A DNA stretch of 29,546 nt from Bacillota bacterium (GTDB lineage: Bacteria > Bacillota > Clostridia > Lachnospirales > Lachnospiraceae): positions 1 to 29,546 of the forward strand of contig JAEZKA010000107.1 of assembly GCA_023436225.1 (NCBI GenBank), read 5' to 3'. This document shows, piece after piece, positions 6,361 through 14,483 of this stretch. The notes below the pieces were generated by a model, which had not been told where the DNA came from, did no database searches, and worked only from the letters and a program-made list of their open reading frames with translations. The translations under genes and the position numbers were made by a program. Every line of letters begins with the position of its first letter. The first letter of the stretch is position 1.

Positions 6361-6678
6361 ATGGATATTCAGTTAAAAAAAGGACTACTAGAATTTTGTG
6401 TGCTTGCTGTTCTAAATAAATCAGATTCATATGGTTATCAGATTATTAAGGATGTGTCAACGTGCATTGAAATTTCTGAATCAACCCTATATCCAATACT
6501 GAAAAGACTGGAGACGGATTCTTATCTTAATACCTATTCTGTTGAACATAACAGCCGATTAAGAAAATATTATCAAATTACCGATGAGGGGAAAAAACGT
6601 ATGAATGAATTTCTTAATGACTGGCAGCAAGTGATGAAAATTTACGATTTCATTAAAGGAGAATGCAATCATGAATAA
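6361..6678 (+). CDS. PadR family transcriptional regulator
   Basis: This 105-aa protein has the PadR winged helix: LLEFCVLAVLNKSDSYGYQIIKDV, ISESTLYPILKRLETDSYL, the wing SRLRKYYQITDEGKKRM, and a C-terminal dimer helix. ATG 6361 has AGGAGGT 6 nt upstream; an upstream extension of the frame has no ribosome site and crosses the promoter. PadR, then HAAS/DUF1700, then DUF4097 is a recurrent operon in clostridia, and here the second gene overlaps the padR stop by 8 bp. Regulation is probably through the palindrome over the -10 box. Confidence 0.9.
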   Translation: MDIQLKKGLLEFCVLAVLNKSDSYGYQIIKDVSTCIEISESTLYPILKRLETDSYLNTYSVEHNSRLRKYYQITDEGKKRMNEFLNDWQQVMKIYDFIKGECNHE

Positions 6679-7258
6679 AGTAGAGTTTTTGAAAGAGCTA
6701 GAATTATATTTACTTAAAATGAATGACTCAGAAAAGAATAAGTTTATCACCTACTATGATGAAATGATTTCAGATTATATTGAGAATGGCATGATTGAAG
6801 ATGAGGCTGTAAAAAAAATAGGGACTCCAGTAAAAATTGCCGAGGAAATATTGGATGACTATAACAGTGTAAAATTAAATCTGCCCTCAACTGAGAGTAA
6901 GATATTAAACATAATTATAACTATTATAGGTTTCCCTTTATGGGGAAGTGTGTTACTTTCGGTTATCTTATTGGTGCTTTCGGTTTATATACTTTTCTGG
7001 TGCGTTCCTATTATTACAGGAGCTGGCTGTGTTGGATTCTTTGCATCTGCGATAATCGGGATTGTTGGAACCCCTTTAGTTATGAGTCAAAGCATTTCTA
7101 TCGGTGTTATTCAGTTGGGAACTAGCGTTGCATCAGTTGGGATTACAGTACTGTTAGGAATTGTTACAATAGATTTATCTAAGAGATTTATGAATATTAC
7201 AAGGAAGTTCAATGTAAAATTGGTGGAATTATTTAAAAGGAAAGTGGTGATACGATGA
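6671..7258 (+). CDS. HAAS (DUF1700) domain membrane protein
   Basis: This 195-aa protein has the N-terminal HAAS signature (MNKVEFLKELELYLLKM, YYDEMISDYIENGMIEDEAVKKIGTPVKIAEEIL), then three strongly hydrophobic spans between about residues 78 and 170 rich in Gly and Ile, and a basic cytoplasmic tail. HAAS proteins are thought to pair with PadR regulators as membrane-linked sensors; the signal is unknown. It overlaps padR by 8 bp and the next gene by 4 bp (ATGA), so the three are translationally coupled. Confidence 0.85.
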   Translation: MNKVEFLKELELYLLKMNDSEKNKFITYYDEMISDYIENGMIEDEAVKKIGTPVKIAEEILDDYNSVKLNLPSTESKILNIIITIIGFPLWGSVLLSVILLVLSVYILFWCVPIITGAGCVGFFASAIIGIVGTPLVMSQSISIGVIQLGTSVASVGITVLLGIVTIDLSKRFMNITRKFNVKLVELFKRKVVIR

Positions 7259-7491
7259 AAATTAAAAGGTTTAAAAGAAAGTGCATTATCCTAAGCTTAA
7301 TATTGATTTTGACCGGTGCACTCATATCTATTGCTGGCTTCGGAGCAGTCGGCTTTAATTACAATGATTTGAAAGATCAGACTATCAAGGAGACTTGGTA
7401 TCAAACAATCCATATTAATGACGATAATCTATGGTATGGAGTTAGACTAGGAGATAATATACATTTGTTAAACATAGGGAATGTCGAATAA
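7255..7491 (+). pseudogene. DUF4097-type protein, C-terminally truncated
   Basis: This 78-aa reading frame has a basic N-terminus and one membrane helix (CIILSLILILTGALISIAGFGAVGF) followed by about 45 extracellular residues. In PadR-HAAS operons the third gene normally encodes a protein of about 250-350 aa with a DUF4097 beta-solenoid after this helix; here the frame stops at 7491 before that domain. No continuation was found in other frames before 7640. A true short membrane protein cannot be excluded, but loss of the domain is more likely. Confidence 0.55.
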
Positions 7492-7522
7492 TATAATCTG
7501 AACCAAGCGTTCGTTCATAGAA

Positions 7523-7563
7523 AGGATAAAGCCTGATAAAACCAGATAAAACCGGATAAAAGA
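7523..7563 (+). repeat. Short tandem repeat, unit about 10 bp
   Basis: Four imperfect units: AGGATAAAGCC, TGATAAAACC, AGATAAAACC, GGATAAAAG. They lie in the gap after the truncated DUF4097-type gene and are not part of any gene. Confidence 0.65.
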
Positions 7564-7639
7564 ATACCTCCGATTGTTTTGGGTTAGAGAATTTATGCGA
7601 TAAAATTACTATAAGCAAATAAGAAGGGTTGGAGAAGAT

Positions 7640-8494
7640 ATGTTTCAATATAAAACTTTAGATAATATAGAAATAGAAGTATTACAGAAAGCTTTTGTAG
7701 AAGCGTTTTCTGATTATCAGATAAAATTTGATATACCCATGTGGAAATTTAAAGCTATGTTACAAAGAAGGGGATATGCTCCAAGCATATCTGTTGGTGC
7801 ATTTAAAGGAGAAATATTAGTAGGATTTGTTCTTAATGGTATTCGCGACTGGAACGGCAAGTCAACGGCCTATGATCTTGGAACGGGAGTTGTTAGTGAA
7901 TATAGAAAACAAGGGATAACAAGTAACTTGCTGACTTACCTCAAGGATCTGTTGAAAGCAAAGGGGATAGAACAATATTTGCTGGAAGTTCTTCAGACAA
8001 ATACCACAGCCTTTCAGTTATATAAGAAACAAGGGTTTGAGGTGGTAAGAGAATTCGCATGTTATCAGATAGATAAGAGTTTGTATCATCCAAGAGTGAC
8101 TTATAGGGTGGAGTCGGTAGATCGATTTGGTGAGGCCGAATGGGAGATGATTGCAAGCTTTTGGGATTATATGCCTTCCTGGCAGAATTCTGCTGATTCC
8201 GTGAATGCGCTTGCCGAAGCGTTCAGATATTCGGTTGTAAGGGTTGATGGGAGCATAGTTGGCTATGGAATAATAGACAAGAGAACCGGAGACATAGCCC
8301 AATTAGCAGTGGATAAACGATATCGGCACAGGGGAATCGCCAGGAGTATTATTACGGATCTGATGGATAATACAGAGGGAGAGAAGGGCGTTGTCCTTAA
8401 TATAGATGGTAGGGATGACGGAATGAAGAGCTTCTTTCTGGATGCAGGGTTTGTAAATACAGTGGATCAATATGAAATGCTTTTGAGGTTATAA
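7640..8494 (+). CDS. Tandem GNAT family N-acetyltransferase
   Basis: This 284-aa protein has two GNAT folds. The first (about residues 1-145) contains the acetyl-CoA loop region DLGTGVVSEYRKQGITSNLLTYL and a LLEVLQTNTTAFQLYKKQGFEVVREF end. The second (about 155-284) contains AQLAVDKRYRHRGIARSIITDL and SFFLDAGFVNTVDQYEM. The R/Q-x-x-G-x-G/A pyrophosphate loop is recognisable in both (YRKQGIT, YRHRGIA). GGAGAAG lies upstream of ATG 7640. The substrate is unknown. It is probably a monocistronic gene with a bidirectional terminator. Confidence 0.88.
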   Translation: MFQYKTLDNIEIEVLQKAFVEAFSDYQIKFDIPMWKFKAMLQRRGYAPSISVGAFKGEILVGFVLNGIRDWNGKSTAYDLGTGVVSEYRKQGITSNLLTYLKDLLKAKGIEQYLLEVLQTNTTAFQLYKKQGFEVVREFACYQIDKSLYHPRVTYRVESVDRFGEAEWEMIASFWDYMPSWQNSADSVNALAEAFRYSVVRVDGSIVGYGIIDKRTGDIAQLAVDKRYRHRGIARSIITDLMDNTEGEKGVVLNIDGRDDGMKSFFLDAGFVNTVDQYEMLLRL

Positions 8495-8559
8495 TGTACT
8501 AATATATAAGTGTGATATTCCAACAATAAGTAAGGTTAACCAAAAAGCATTGGGAATAT

Positions 8560-8605
8560 AAAAATCCAGAAATACCATTATTAATGTGTATTTTCTGGAT
8601 TTTTG
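8560..8605. terminator. Bidirectional terminator between GNAT and iclR genes
   Basis: AAAATCCAGAAATAC pairs with GTATTTTCTGGATTTT around a 12-nt loop, with T-runs on both strands, between convergent genes. Confidence 0.85.
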
Positions 8606-8630
8606 TTTAACTCAATAAGTAATAGATCAA

Positions 8631-9410
8631 TTATAACTGGTACCATTGGGATTTATTCAGTTCCAGTATCTGTTCAATTTCATTACGTGTTTCTAACATA
8701 TGTCGAATAAATAAATCTAATTTATTCTCATCATATCGATAGATTGGGATTGCAATACTAATACCGGATACTACCTTTTGATCAAGGTATATTGGTGTTG
8801 CGATACACCGGATTCCAAGTGTTGACTCTTGATATTCATATGCAATCCCTGTTTCTCTAGTTTTTTTGGATTGCTCTGCTAATACATTAATATCTGTAAT
8901 CGTATACGGGGTGATCGCTTTTAGTCCCTCTGGATAAAGCTGCTTTAGCTCCTCTAAATTAAACTGACTTAATATCGCTTTACCAAAGCCTGTAGAATAG
9001 GCCGGTAATTTATTTGCTACTGAGGCGGTTATACGAATTGCATTGTTTGATTCGCTTTTTAGTAGGTATAGTACATCGGTTCCGGATAAAACTCCAAAAT
9101 ATGTAGTTTCATCTGTTGAGTTAGTAAGATTGGTTAATTTTTCTTTTATATGATCCAAAATATTAACTCTACTTAAGTATTTATTACCTAAAATAAATAG
9201 AGCTTCTCCTAAGAGATACTTTTGGGTTTTATCGTTATATTTAAGATATTTGCGAGCAACTAAGGTCTGTATCAAAGGATGGATGCTTCCCTTAGGAATA
9301 TCTAATTCGGTTATGATTTCAGAAAAACTCATTCCTTCATCGTGAATTGAAACTAATTCTAAAATATTTAAAATTCTAGAGCAGGTTCTATGCTCAGTAT
9401 TATTATCCAT
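8631..9410 (-). CDS. IclR family transcriptional regulator
   Basis: About 259 aa. The N-terminal winged helix (RILNILELVSIHDEGMSFSEIITELDIPKGSIHPLIQTLVARKYL) is followed by the IclR effector domain, with TYFGVLSGTDVLYLLKSES, the pocket segment PAYSTGFGKAILSQF and the end LGIRCIATPIYLDQKVVSGISIAIP. ATG 9410 is chosen over a GTG at 9419 because GAGGAGGT is well placed only for 9410. It is divergent from the ABC-transporter/keto-deoxy-sugar operon, so it very probably controls that operon; many IclR proteins sense sugar acids or keto acids. A short partner of the operon palindrome overlaps its own leader (GTAT-AATC-ATAC near 9426-9437). Confidence 0.92.
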   Translation of the reverse strand: MDNNTEHRTCSRILNILELVSIHDEGMSFSEIITELDIPKGSIHPLIQTLVARKYLKYNDKTQKYLLGEALFILGNKYLSRVNILDHIKEKLTNLTNSTDETTYFGVLSGTDVLYLLKSESNNAIRITASVANKLPAYSTGFGKAILSQFNLEELKQLYPEGLKAITPYTITDINVLAEQSKKTRETGIAYEYQESTLGIRCIATPIYLDQKVVSGISIAIPIYRYDENKLDLFIRHMLETRNEIEQILELNKSQWYQL

Positions 9411-9683
9411 TTTGTGCACCTCCTCGTATAATCATACAATTCTCCTATTTATACATTTATCTATCCTAAATTGTATTATTAGGTATTATACAACATAAAA
9501 ATAAAACGGTAAATATAAACTACAAAATTATGTTTTTGATGTGTCTTGTAGGTTGGTTGGACAGCTATTAAATTATACAACATTCATAAACACTTGTATA
9601 ACATGCTTTTAAATAAAAACAGATTTACCATCATGGAAGCAATTCCATGTAGAAAAATAGACAAAAAAAATACAATAAAAATA
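9411..9683. promoter_or_regulatory. Divergent intergenic region with TTATACAA/TTGTATAA repeats
   Basis: No gene was found. Inverted half-sites recur: TTGTAT (9471-9476) with ATACAA (9488-9493), and TTATACAA (9573-9580) with TTGTATAA (9594-9601). They may be additional regulator sites for the divergent iclR and ABC operons, but the region is very A+T rich and chance is possible. Confidence 0.4.
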
Positions 9684-9750
9684 TTGACAATATACATATT
9701 AGCTGATAGAATAAAGTTGTAATTAGGAACAATGTTCGTATATACGAACA
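9684..9750 (+). promoter_or_regulatory. ABC-operon promoter with 18-bp palindromic operator
   Basis: TTGACA (9684-9689), 17-bp spacer, TAGAAT (9707-9712). A perfect palindrome TGTTCGTATATACGAACA (9733-9750) lies at about +14 to +31, ideal for blocking elongation or initiation. IclR-family sites are often palindromes of this length, so the divergent IclR regulator is the prime candidate. Confidence 0.75.
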
Positions 9751-9811
9751 AAGGAATACACGTGTAGACTACAACCCAAAACAACTTAGTAAATGCATGA
9801 AGGAGATAAGT

Positions 9812-11089
9812 ATGAAAAAGAGAAAAACTAGCTTAATGGTATCACTGCTACTGATTATGTGTATGTTTTTAGGTGCTTGTGGTAATAAAGCGCAAACCAC
9901 ACCGGAAGAGAAAAAAGCTACGGATAGCACGACAGAAAAAGCTTCTGAACAAACGAATGATGAGGAAACAATTAAAATAGCATTTATTTATCCGTTATCA
10001 GGTGGTAGTGCCGAATCAGGAAATATGTGTCTGGATGCAGCTAATTTAGCTGTAAAAAACATTAACGATGCTGGCGGTATCAAAGCCTTAGGTGGTAAGA
10101 AGCTTGAGCTTGTGGTATTTGATGGAACAAGCGATCCTGCACAAAGTAAGAATGTTGCAGAAAGAGCGTTAAGTGATAAGAACATAGTAGCTGCTGTTGG
10201 TAGCGGTAGTAGCGCACTTACCCTTCCTATGCTTCCAGCATTCGAAAAAAATCAGGTTCCTCTTTTAACCTTCTCAAACTCAGTTGATATTACAAACCAG
10301 GGATATCAATATGTATTCTCTATCACAAACAGAGGAACACAATTAGGTGAATATAACATAGAATTTTTAGATTACTTAAACAATGATCTTGGTTATTCCT
10401 ATAAAAAGGTTGCTATTATATATGAAAACTCAGCGAATGGTATCAACATGGCTGATGGAGCAAGAAAGAGTGCACAAAACATGGGATTGGAGATCGTATT
10501 TGACGAATCCTATCAAGCAGGAAATGCTGACTTTGCACCAATGATTACAGCAATCAAAAATTCAGGTGCTGAGGTTGTAATGCCTTATGGTTATATGCAG
10601 GAGCAAAAACTTATCTTCTCTGCAATGAGAGACATTGATTTTTATCCCTTGGTTATGGGTAACTCTAACTGGCCTTCCTTCTATGAAGCGTTAGGCGATG
10701 CAACAAATGGTGTTGTTACGGTTGGTAACTGGAACTGGAATACGAAGTTAGTCCAAGAAAATGAAGAATATACAAAAATCGTTAAACAATTTGAAGACAC
10801 CTATGGATACTTTATGACAGAGCAATCTGGACCAACCTACGATGCAGTTAAGATTATTGCTAATGCATTAGAAATTTGCGGTAAAACTGATTCTGTCGAA
10901 TTAAGAAACACAATTTCCGCCAACAAGTTTGATGGTATGCAATTAACTGGTGTATATGAGTTCAATGAAAAGGGCGAAAACATCAATGGTGTTCCTGCTG
11001 TTTCTCAATGGCAATATGGTAAACCGGTTGCAGTATATCCGATCGAGTATGCAGGTTCTGAATACATTGCACCTGATAAGTTCGAATAA
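9812..11089 (+). CDS. Branched-chain-amino-acid-type ABC transporter, substrate-binding lipoprotein
   Basis: About 425 aa. The lipoprotein signal MKKRKTSLMVSLLLIMCMF ends in lipobox LGAC, so the mature protein is anchored at Cys 23, followed by a Thr/Glu/Lys linker. The rest is a type I periplasmic-binding fold of the LivJ/Peripla_BP_6 type (IKIAFIYPLSGGSAESGNM, VVFDGTSDPAQSKNVAERAL, AAVGSGSSALTLPMLPAFEKNQVPLLTFSNS). ATG 9812 is chosen over 9797 because AAGGAG precedes it. Although its family is named for amino acids, members bind amides, urea, aromatic acids and other small acids. The downstream aldolase and sugar-acid kinase suggest a keto-deoxy sugar acid or related carboxylate here. It is the first gene of the operon. 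Confidence 0.9.
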   Translation: MKKRKTSLMVSLLLIMCMFLGACGNKAQTTPEEKKATDSTTEKASEQTNDEETIKIAFIYPLSGGSAESGNMCLDAANLAVKNINDAGGIKALGGKKLELVVFDGTSDPAQSKNVAERALSDKNIVAAVGSGSSALTLPMLPAFEKNQVPLLTFSNSVDITNQGYQYVFSITNRGTQLGEYNIEFLDYLNNDLGYSYKKVAIIYENSANGINMADGARKSAQNMGLEIVFDESYQAGNADFAPMITAIKNSGAEVVMPYGYMQEQKLIFSAMRDIDFYPLVMGNSNWPSFYEALGDATNGVVTVGNWNWNTKLVQENEEYTKIVKQFEDTYGYFMTEQSGPTYDAVKIIANALEICGKTDSVELRNTISANKFDGMQLTGVYEFNEKGENINGVPAVSQWQYGKPVAVYPIEYAGSEYIAPDKFE

Positions 11090-11109
11090 TCCAAAGTGAA
11101 TTAATAGTA

Positions 11110-11149
11110 ATACACTCTATATTGGTCATTAGACCAATATAGAGTGTAT
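11110..11149 (+). other. Perfect intercistronic stem-loop after the binding-protein gene
   Basis: An 18-bp perfect stem (11110-11127 with 11132-11149) with loop ATTA and no T-run, located between the binding-protein gene and the first permease. Such hairpins commonly protect the upstream message so that binding protein is made in excess of the membrane subunits. Confidence 0.75.
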
Positions 11150-11166
11150 CAATTAGGAGGGCTATC

Positions 11167-12048
11167 GTGTCATCAAGTTGGTTAATAGGTCAAACAATAC
11201 TGAATGGATTAACTATGGGTGGGATTTACGCTTTAATATCGGTTGGTTTAACAATGATATTTGGTGTAATGAAGGTTATAAATTTTGCACAAGGCGAATT
11301 TCTAATGGTAGGCATGTTTATGACTTTGCTGCTACATAAAATAACAGGCTTAGGACCATATTATTTGGTTATTCCTGTAGCTATCATTATGTTTATCATT
11401 GGAATGTGCATTTATAGAATACTGATTAAACCCATTATTGGTAGAGATGGAACAAGCTTTATTATTATAACGATGGGACTTTCTTATGTTCTCATCACAT
11501 TAATTCAATTGATTTTCTCTGCAACCAGCCAAAGTGTAGTTACAGAGGTTAGTAAAATATCGGTTAAGATTGGTAGCTTTAATATTGCATTATCAAGAGT
11601 AGTTGCTTGTGGGGTAATGCTGGTATTTGTTACTATTGTTTATTTCTTTTTGAAAATGACTGATGTTGGAAGGGCTATGAGAGCTACATCAGAAAATAGA
11701 GAAGTATCTCAGATGCTAGGAATAAAGACAAACAGTATATATAGATTTGCGTTTTCAATCGGTATTACATTAGCCGGTATTACCGGTGTATTGCTTACAC
11801 CAATCTACTATGTATATCCTACCGTAGGAGCACCATTTAAGACGATTGCGATGGCTTGTGTAGTTCTTGGTGGACTTGGTAATATATGGGGCGCTGTTGT
11901 TGGTGGATTACTAGCAGGTTTATTTGAAGCATTCATAGGTTCTTATATCTCCTTCGACTTAGCGCCGGGTGGAGCTTATTTAATACTTATTCTTGTACTT
12001 GCATTTAAGCCAAACGGATTATTTGGGAAAGGAGCTAGAAAGGCATAA
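11167..12048 (+). CDS. Branched-chain-amino-acid-type ABC permease (LivH family)
   Basis: This 293-aa polytopic membrane protein has about eight hydrophobic spans. LivH-family landmarks are GLTMGGIYALISVGLTMIFGVMKVINFAQGEFLMVGMF at the N-terminus, the cytoplasmic coupling segment GRAMRATSENREVSQMLGI, and the end GGLGNIWGAVVGGLLAGLFEA. It starts at GTG 11167, behind AGGAGGG. It forms the translocation pore with the LivM-type permease, whose start overlaps its stop by 1 bp (TAATG). Confidence 0.93.
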   Translation: MSSSWLIGQTILNGLTMGGIYALISVGLTMIFGVMKVINFAQGEFLMVGMFMTLLLHKITGLGPYYLVIPVAIIMFIIGMCIYRILIKPIIGRDGTSFIIITMGLSYVLITLIQLIFSATSQSVVTEVSKISVKIGSFNIALSRVVACGVMLVFVTIVYFFLKMTDVGRAMRATSENREVSQMLGIKTNSIYRFAFSIGITLAGITGVLLTPIYYVYPTVGAPFKTIAMACVVLGGLGNIWGAVVGGLLAGLFEAFIGSYISFDLAPGGAYLILILVLAFKPNGLFGKGARKA

Positions 12049-13070
12049 TGAATAAAGTGAAATTTTCTAAGAAAGCAATTTTAATATGTTTCGCTCTTCT
12101 TATTCTGGCGATTTTCCCATTGTTTGCAAAAAGTAACTATATAATATCAGTTGGTGTATTCTTTTGTACATTTGCTTGTTTAGGCTCTGCGTGGAATATT
12201 ATTGGTGGATATGCTGCACAGGTTTCTTGGTGCCATGCTGCATTTGTAGCGATCGGTTCGTATACAAGCTTCATACTTTTTAATAATTATGGAATTAGTC
12301 CATGGATTGGAATGCTACTCGGAGCTTTCATATCAGCGATTGTAGCAACAATCATTGGCAGTATCTCCTTTAAGCTGAGAGGTCCATTCTTTTCCCTTTC
12401 AACCATTGGGTTTGCAGAATTAGTAAAGGTTTTCCTTTTATACAAAAAGGACTTAACAAAGGGTGCAAATGGACTCGTTATTACATTTAAAGAAGATAAT
12501 TTTTGGCACTTAACATTTTCCTCCGATAAAATGTATTATTATATTCTCTTAGTTTTCTTAATTATTACGGTATGTGTGGTAAGAATTATTGAAAAGTCAA
12601 GATTAGGATATTACTTAAAAGCAATTAGAGCGGATGAAGATGCAGTTCAATCACTGGGTATTAACTCAAACCAGGTAAAACTGAAAGCTTTTGTTATAAG
12701 CTCTATCATAGCTTCTATCGTTGGAACAATCTATGCATTCTTCCTTAGCTATATCGATCCTGCAAGCGTAGGTGGACTTGATTTATCTACGAAAATTGGT
12801 ACCATGGCGATTGTTGGAGGTCTGGGTACAATTGGTGGCCCTATTATCGGCTCCTTCTTCCTTGTTATTTTGTCTGAGGTAACAAACATATTCTTGGGTG
12901 AGTCCGGTGCAGGTATGCTTCTATACGGTATTATGATGATTGTAGTATTTATCTACAAACCTCAAGGACTTATCGGCATCTTTAATAAAGAAACTCTCAA
13001 TAGTATAAAAAAATCTATAAAAGGTAAGAGGAGGGGATCTGATCATGGTAACACAATTAAAGCTAAGTAA
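12048..13070 (+). CDS. Branched-chain-amino-acid-type ABC permease (LivM family)
   Basis: This 340-aa polytopic membrane protein shows LivM landmarks: AWNIIGGYAAQVSWCHAAFVAIGSY, KLRGPFFSLSTIGFAEL, the coupling helix GYYLKAIRADEDAVQSLGI and VGGLGTIGGPIIGSFFLVIL. It ends in a basic tail. The final 26 bp overlap the start of the ATPase gene, so the subunits are translated together. Confidence 0.93.
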   Translation: MNKVKFSKKAILICFALLILAIFPLFAKSNYIISVGVFFCTFACLGSAWNIIGGYAAQVSWCHAAFVAIGSYTSFILFNNYGISPWIGMLLGAFISAIVATIIGSISFKLRGPFFSLSTIGFAELVKVFLLYKKDLTKGANGLVITFKEDNFWHLTFSSDKMYYYILLVFLIITVCVVRIIEKSRLGYYLKAIRADEDAVQSLGINSNQVKLKAFVISSIIASIVGTIYAFFLSYIDPASVGGLDLSTKIGTMAIVGGLGTIGGPIIGSFFLVILSEVTNIFLGESGAGMLLYGIMMIVVFIYKPQGLIGIFNKETLNSIKKSIKGKRRGSDHGNTIKAK

Positions 13071-13767
13071 TCTTCAGAAATCATTTGGTGGTGTACATGC
13101 TACAAATGATGTTAGCTTTGAAGTATATCAGGGAGAAATATTAGGACTGATTGGCCCTAATGGTTCTGGTAAATCCACTTGTGTTAATCTAATTAGTGGT
13201 GTTTATAAACAGGATTCCGGAGATATTATATTTGAAGGAAAGAAAATTAATAAGCTAAGTATCCCAGACAGATCTAGAATCGGTATTGGACGAACCTTTC
13301 AATCTCCAAAGCCTTTTATTGGGTTAACTATCTATGAAAGTGTGTTCACGATAGCGATTCAGAAGATGTCTTATCATGAAGCTGATAAAAAGGTAATGGA
13401 GATTCTTGAACTTACAGATCTATTAGAAGTCAAGGACTGGCTAAGTGAGAAGCTTCCTATTGAGAGAAGAAAATGGCTTGATATGGCGAGAATTTTAGCT
13501 ACCGATCCGAAGCTAATTATGTTAGATGAAGTAATGGCAGGCTTAAATCCATCCGAAATTGATCATAGTGTTGAATTAGTGAAACGAATTAATGAAACAG
13601 GAATTACAATCTTATTTATCGAGCATGTAATGAAGGCGGTTGTAAAGCTTTGCGATAGACTTGTAGTTTTAAATGAAGGTAAATTGATTTGTGAAGGTGC
13701 ACCAGATAAGGTAATGAATGATCCAATGGTAGTGAAAGCGTATCTAGGAGGGGGATCGAATGCTTAA
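13045..13767 (+). CDS. Branched-chain-amino-acid-type ABC ATPase (LivG family)
   Basis: This 240-aa protein has Walker A GPNGSGKST (about residues 37-45), Q-loop GRTFQ, Walker B KLIMLDEVMAGLNP and switch region FIEHVMKAV. The ABC signature, normally LSxGQ, is replaced by LPIERRKW and the residue after the catalytic Glu is Val rather than Pro. This degenerate pair is seen in a LivG subfamily and usually means that the partner ATPase supplies the canonical signature. GAGGAGGGG precedes ATG 13045. It overlaps the next ATPase gene by 8 bp. Confidence 0.92.
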   Translation: MVTQLKLSNLQKSFGGVHATNDVSFEVYQGEILGLIGPNGSGKSTCVNLISGVYKQDSGDIIFEGKKINKLSIPDRSRIGIGRTFQSPKPFIGLTIYESVFTIAIQKMSYHEADKKVMEILELTDLLEVKDWLSEKLPIERRKWLDMARILATDPKLIMLDEVMAGLNPSEIDHSVELVKRINETGITILFIEHVMKAVVKLCDRLVVLNEGKLICEGAPDKVMNDPMVVKAYLGGGSNA

Positions 13768-14464
13768 ACTTGAGAATGTTTGTGCTGGTTATGGAGATTT
13801 ACAGGTTTTATTTGATGTCTCTATTAATGTAAAAAAAGGTGAGTGTGTAGCTTTGGTTGGTTCTAATGGAGCGGGTAAATCCTCCTTGCTTCGAGTAATA
13901 TCCGGTTTCCTACCGATAACGAATGGAAGTGTAACTTTTAAAGGAGAAAATCTGCTTAGCATGCCAACCACAAAAAGATCTTCTGTAGGTATTGCTCATA
14001 TCCCTCAGGGTAGAGGTGTTTTAGGCACACTCTCTGTTATGGACAACCTAATTCTTGGTGGTTATGACAAGAGAGTAAAAAGCAGAAGAAAAGAAAATAT
14101 TGAAAAAGCATTTGAAACATTTCCTAAGCTAAAACAAAGACAAAATCAGATTGCAGGCTCTCTTTCCGGTGGTGAGCAACAGATGCTTGCAATAGCTCGT
14201 GCCTTAATTATGGAACCTGACCTATTAATGCTTGATGAACCATCCCTTGGTCTTGCACCTATCGTTGTAGATGAAGTATTTGAGATTATCAGCAGAATTA
14301 GAGATACCGGTATGTCAATATTAATTATTGAACAAAATCTATTGGCGACTTTAAAGGTAGCGCAGAGAGGATATGTTATTGAAACCGGTAAAGTGGTAAT
14401 AGAAGGATCCTCAGCGGAGCTTATGGTTAATGAAGACGTTAAGAAGGCATATTTGGGACTATAA
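13760..14464 (+). CDS. Branched-chain-amino-acid-type ABC ATPase (LivF family)
   Basis: This 234-aa protein has Walker A GSNGAGKSS, a LivF-type segment GIAHIPQGRGVLGTLSVMDNL, a canonical signature LSGGEQQMLAIARAL, Walker B LLMLDEPSLGLAP and H-region IIEQN. It forms a heterodimer with the LivG-type ATPase; this subunit carries the intact signature and so probably completes one full ATP site. It is followed after 19 bp by the aldolase gene, with GGAAGG between. Confidence 0.93.
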   Translation: MLKLENVCAGYGDLQVLFDVSINVKKGECVALVGSNGAGKSSLLRVISGFLPITNGSVTFKGENLLSMPTTKRSSVGIAHIPQGRGVLGTLSVMDNLILGGYDKRVKSRRKENIEKAFETFPKLKQRQNQIAGSLSGGEQQMLAIARALIMEPDLLMLDEPSLGLAPIVVDEVFEIISRIRDTGMSILIIEQNLLATLKVAQRGYVIETGKVVIEGSSAELMVNEDVKKAYLGL

Positions 14465-14483
14465 TTAATGGAAGGATTTTCAA

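Noticed and set aside
7523..7563. CRISPR-like repeats
   Set aside because: Repeat unit is only about 10 bp with no spacers; it is a short microsatellite-like stretch.
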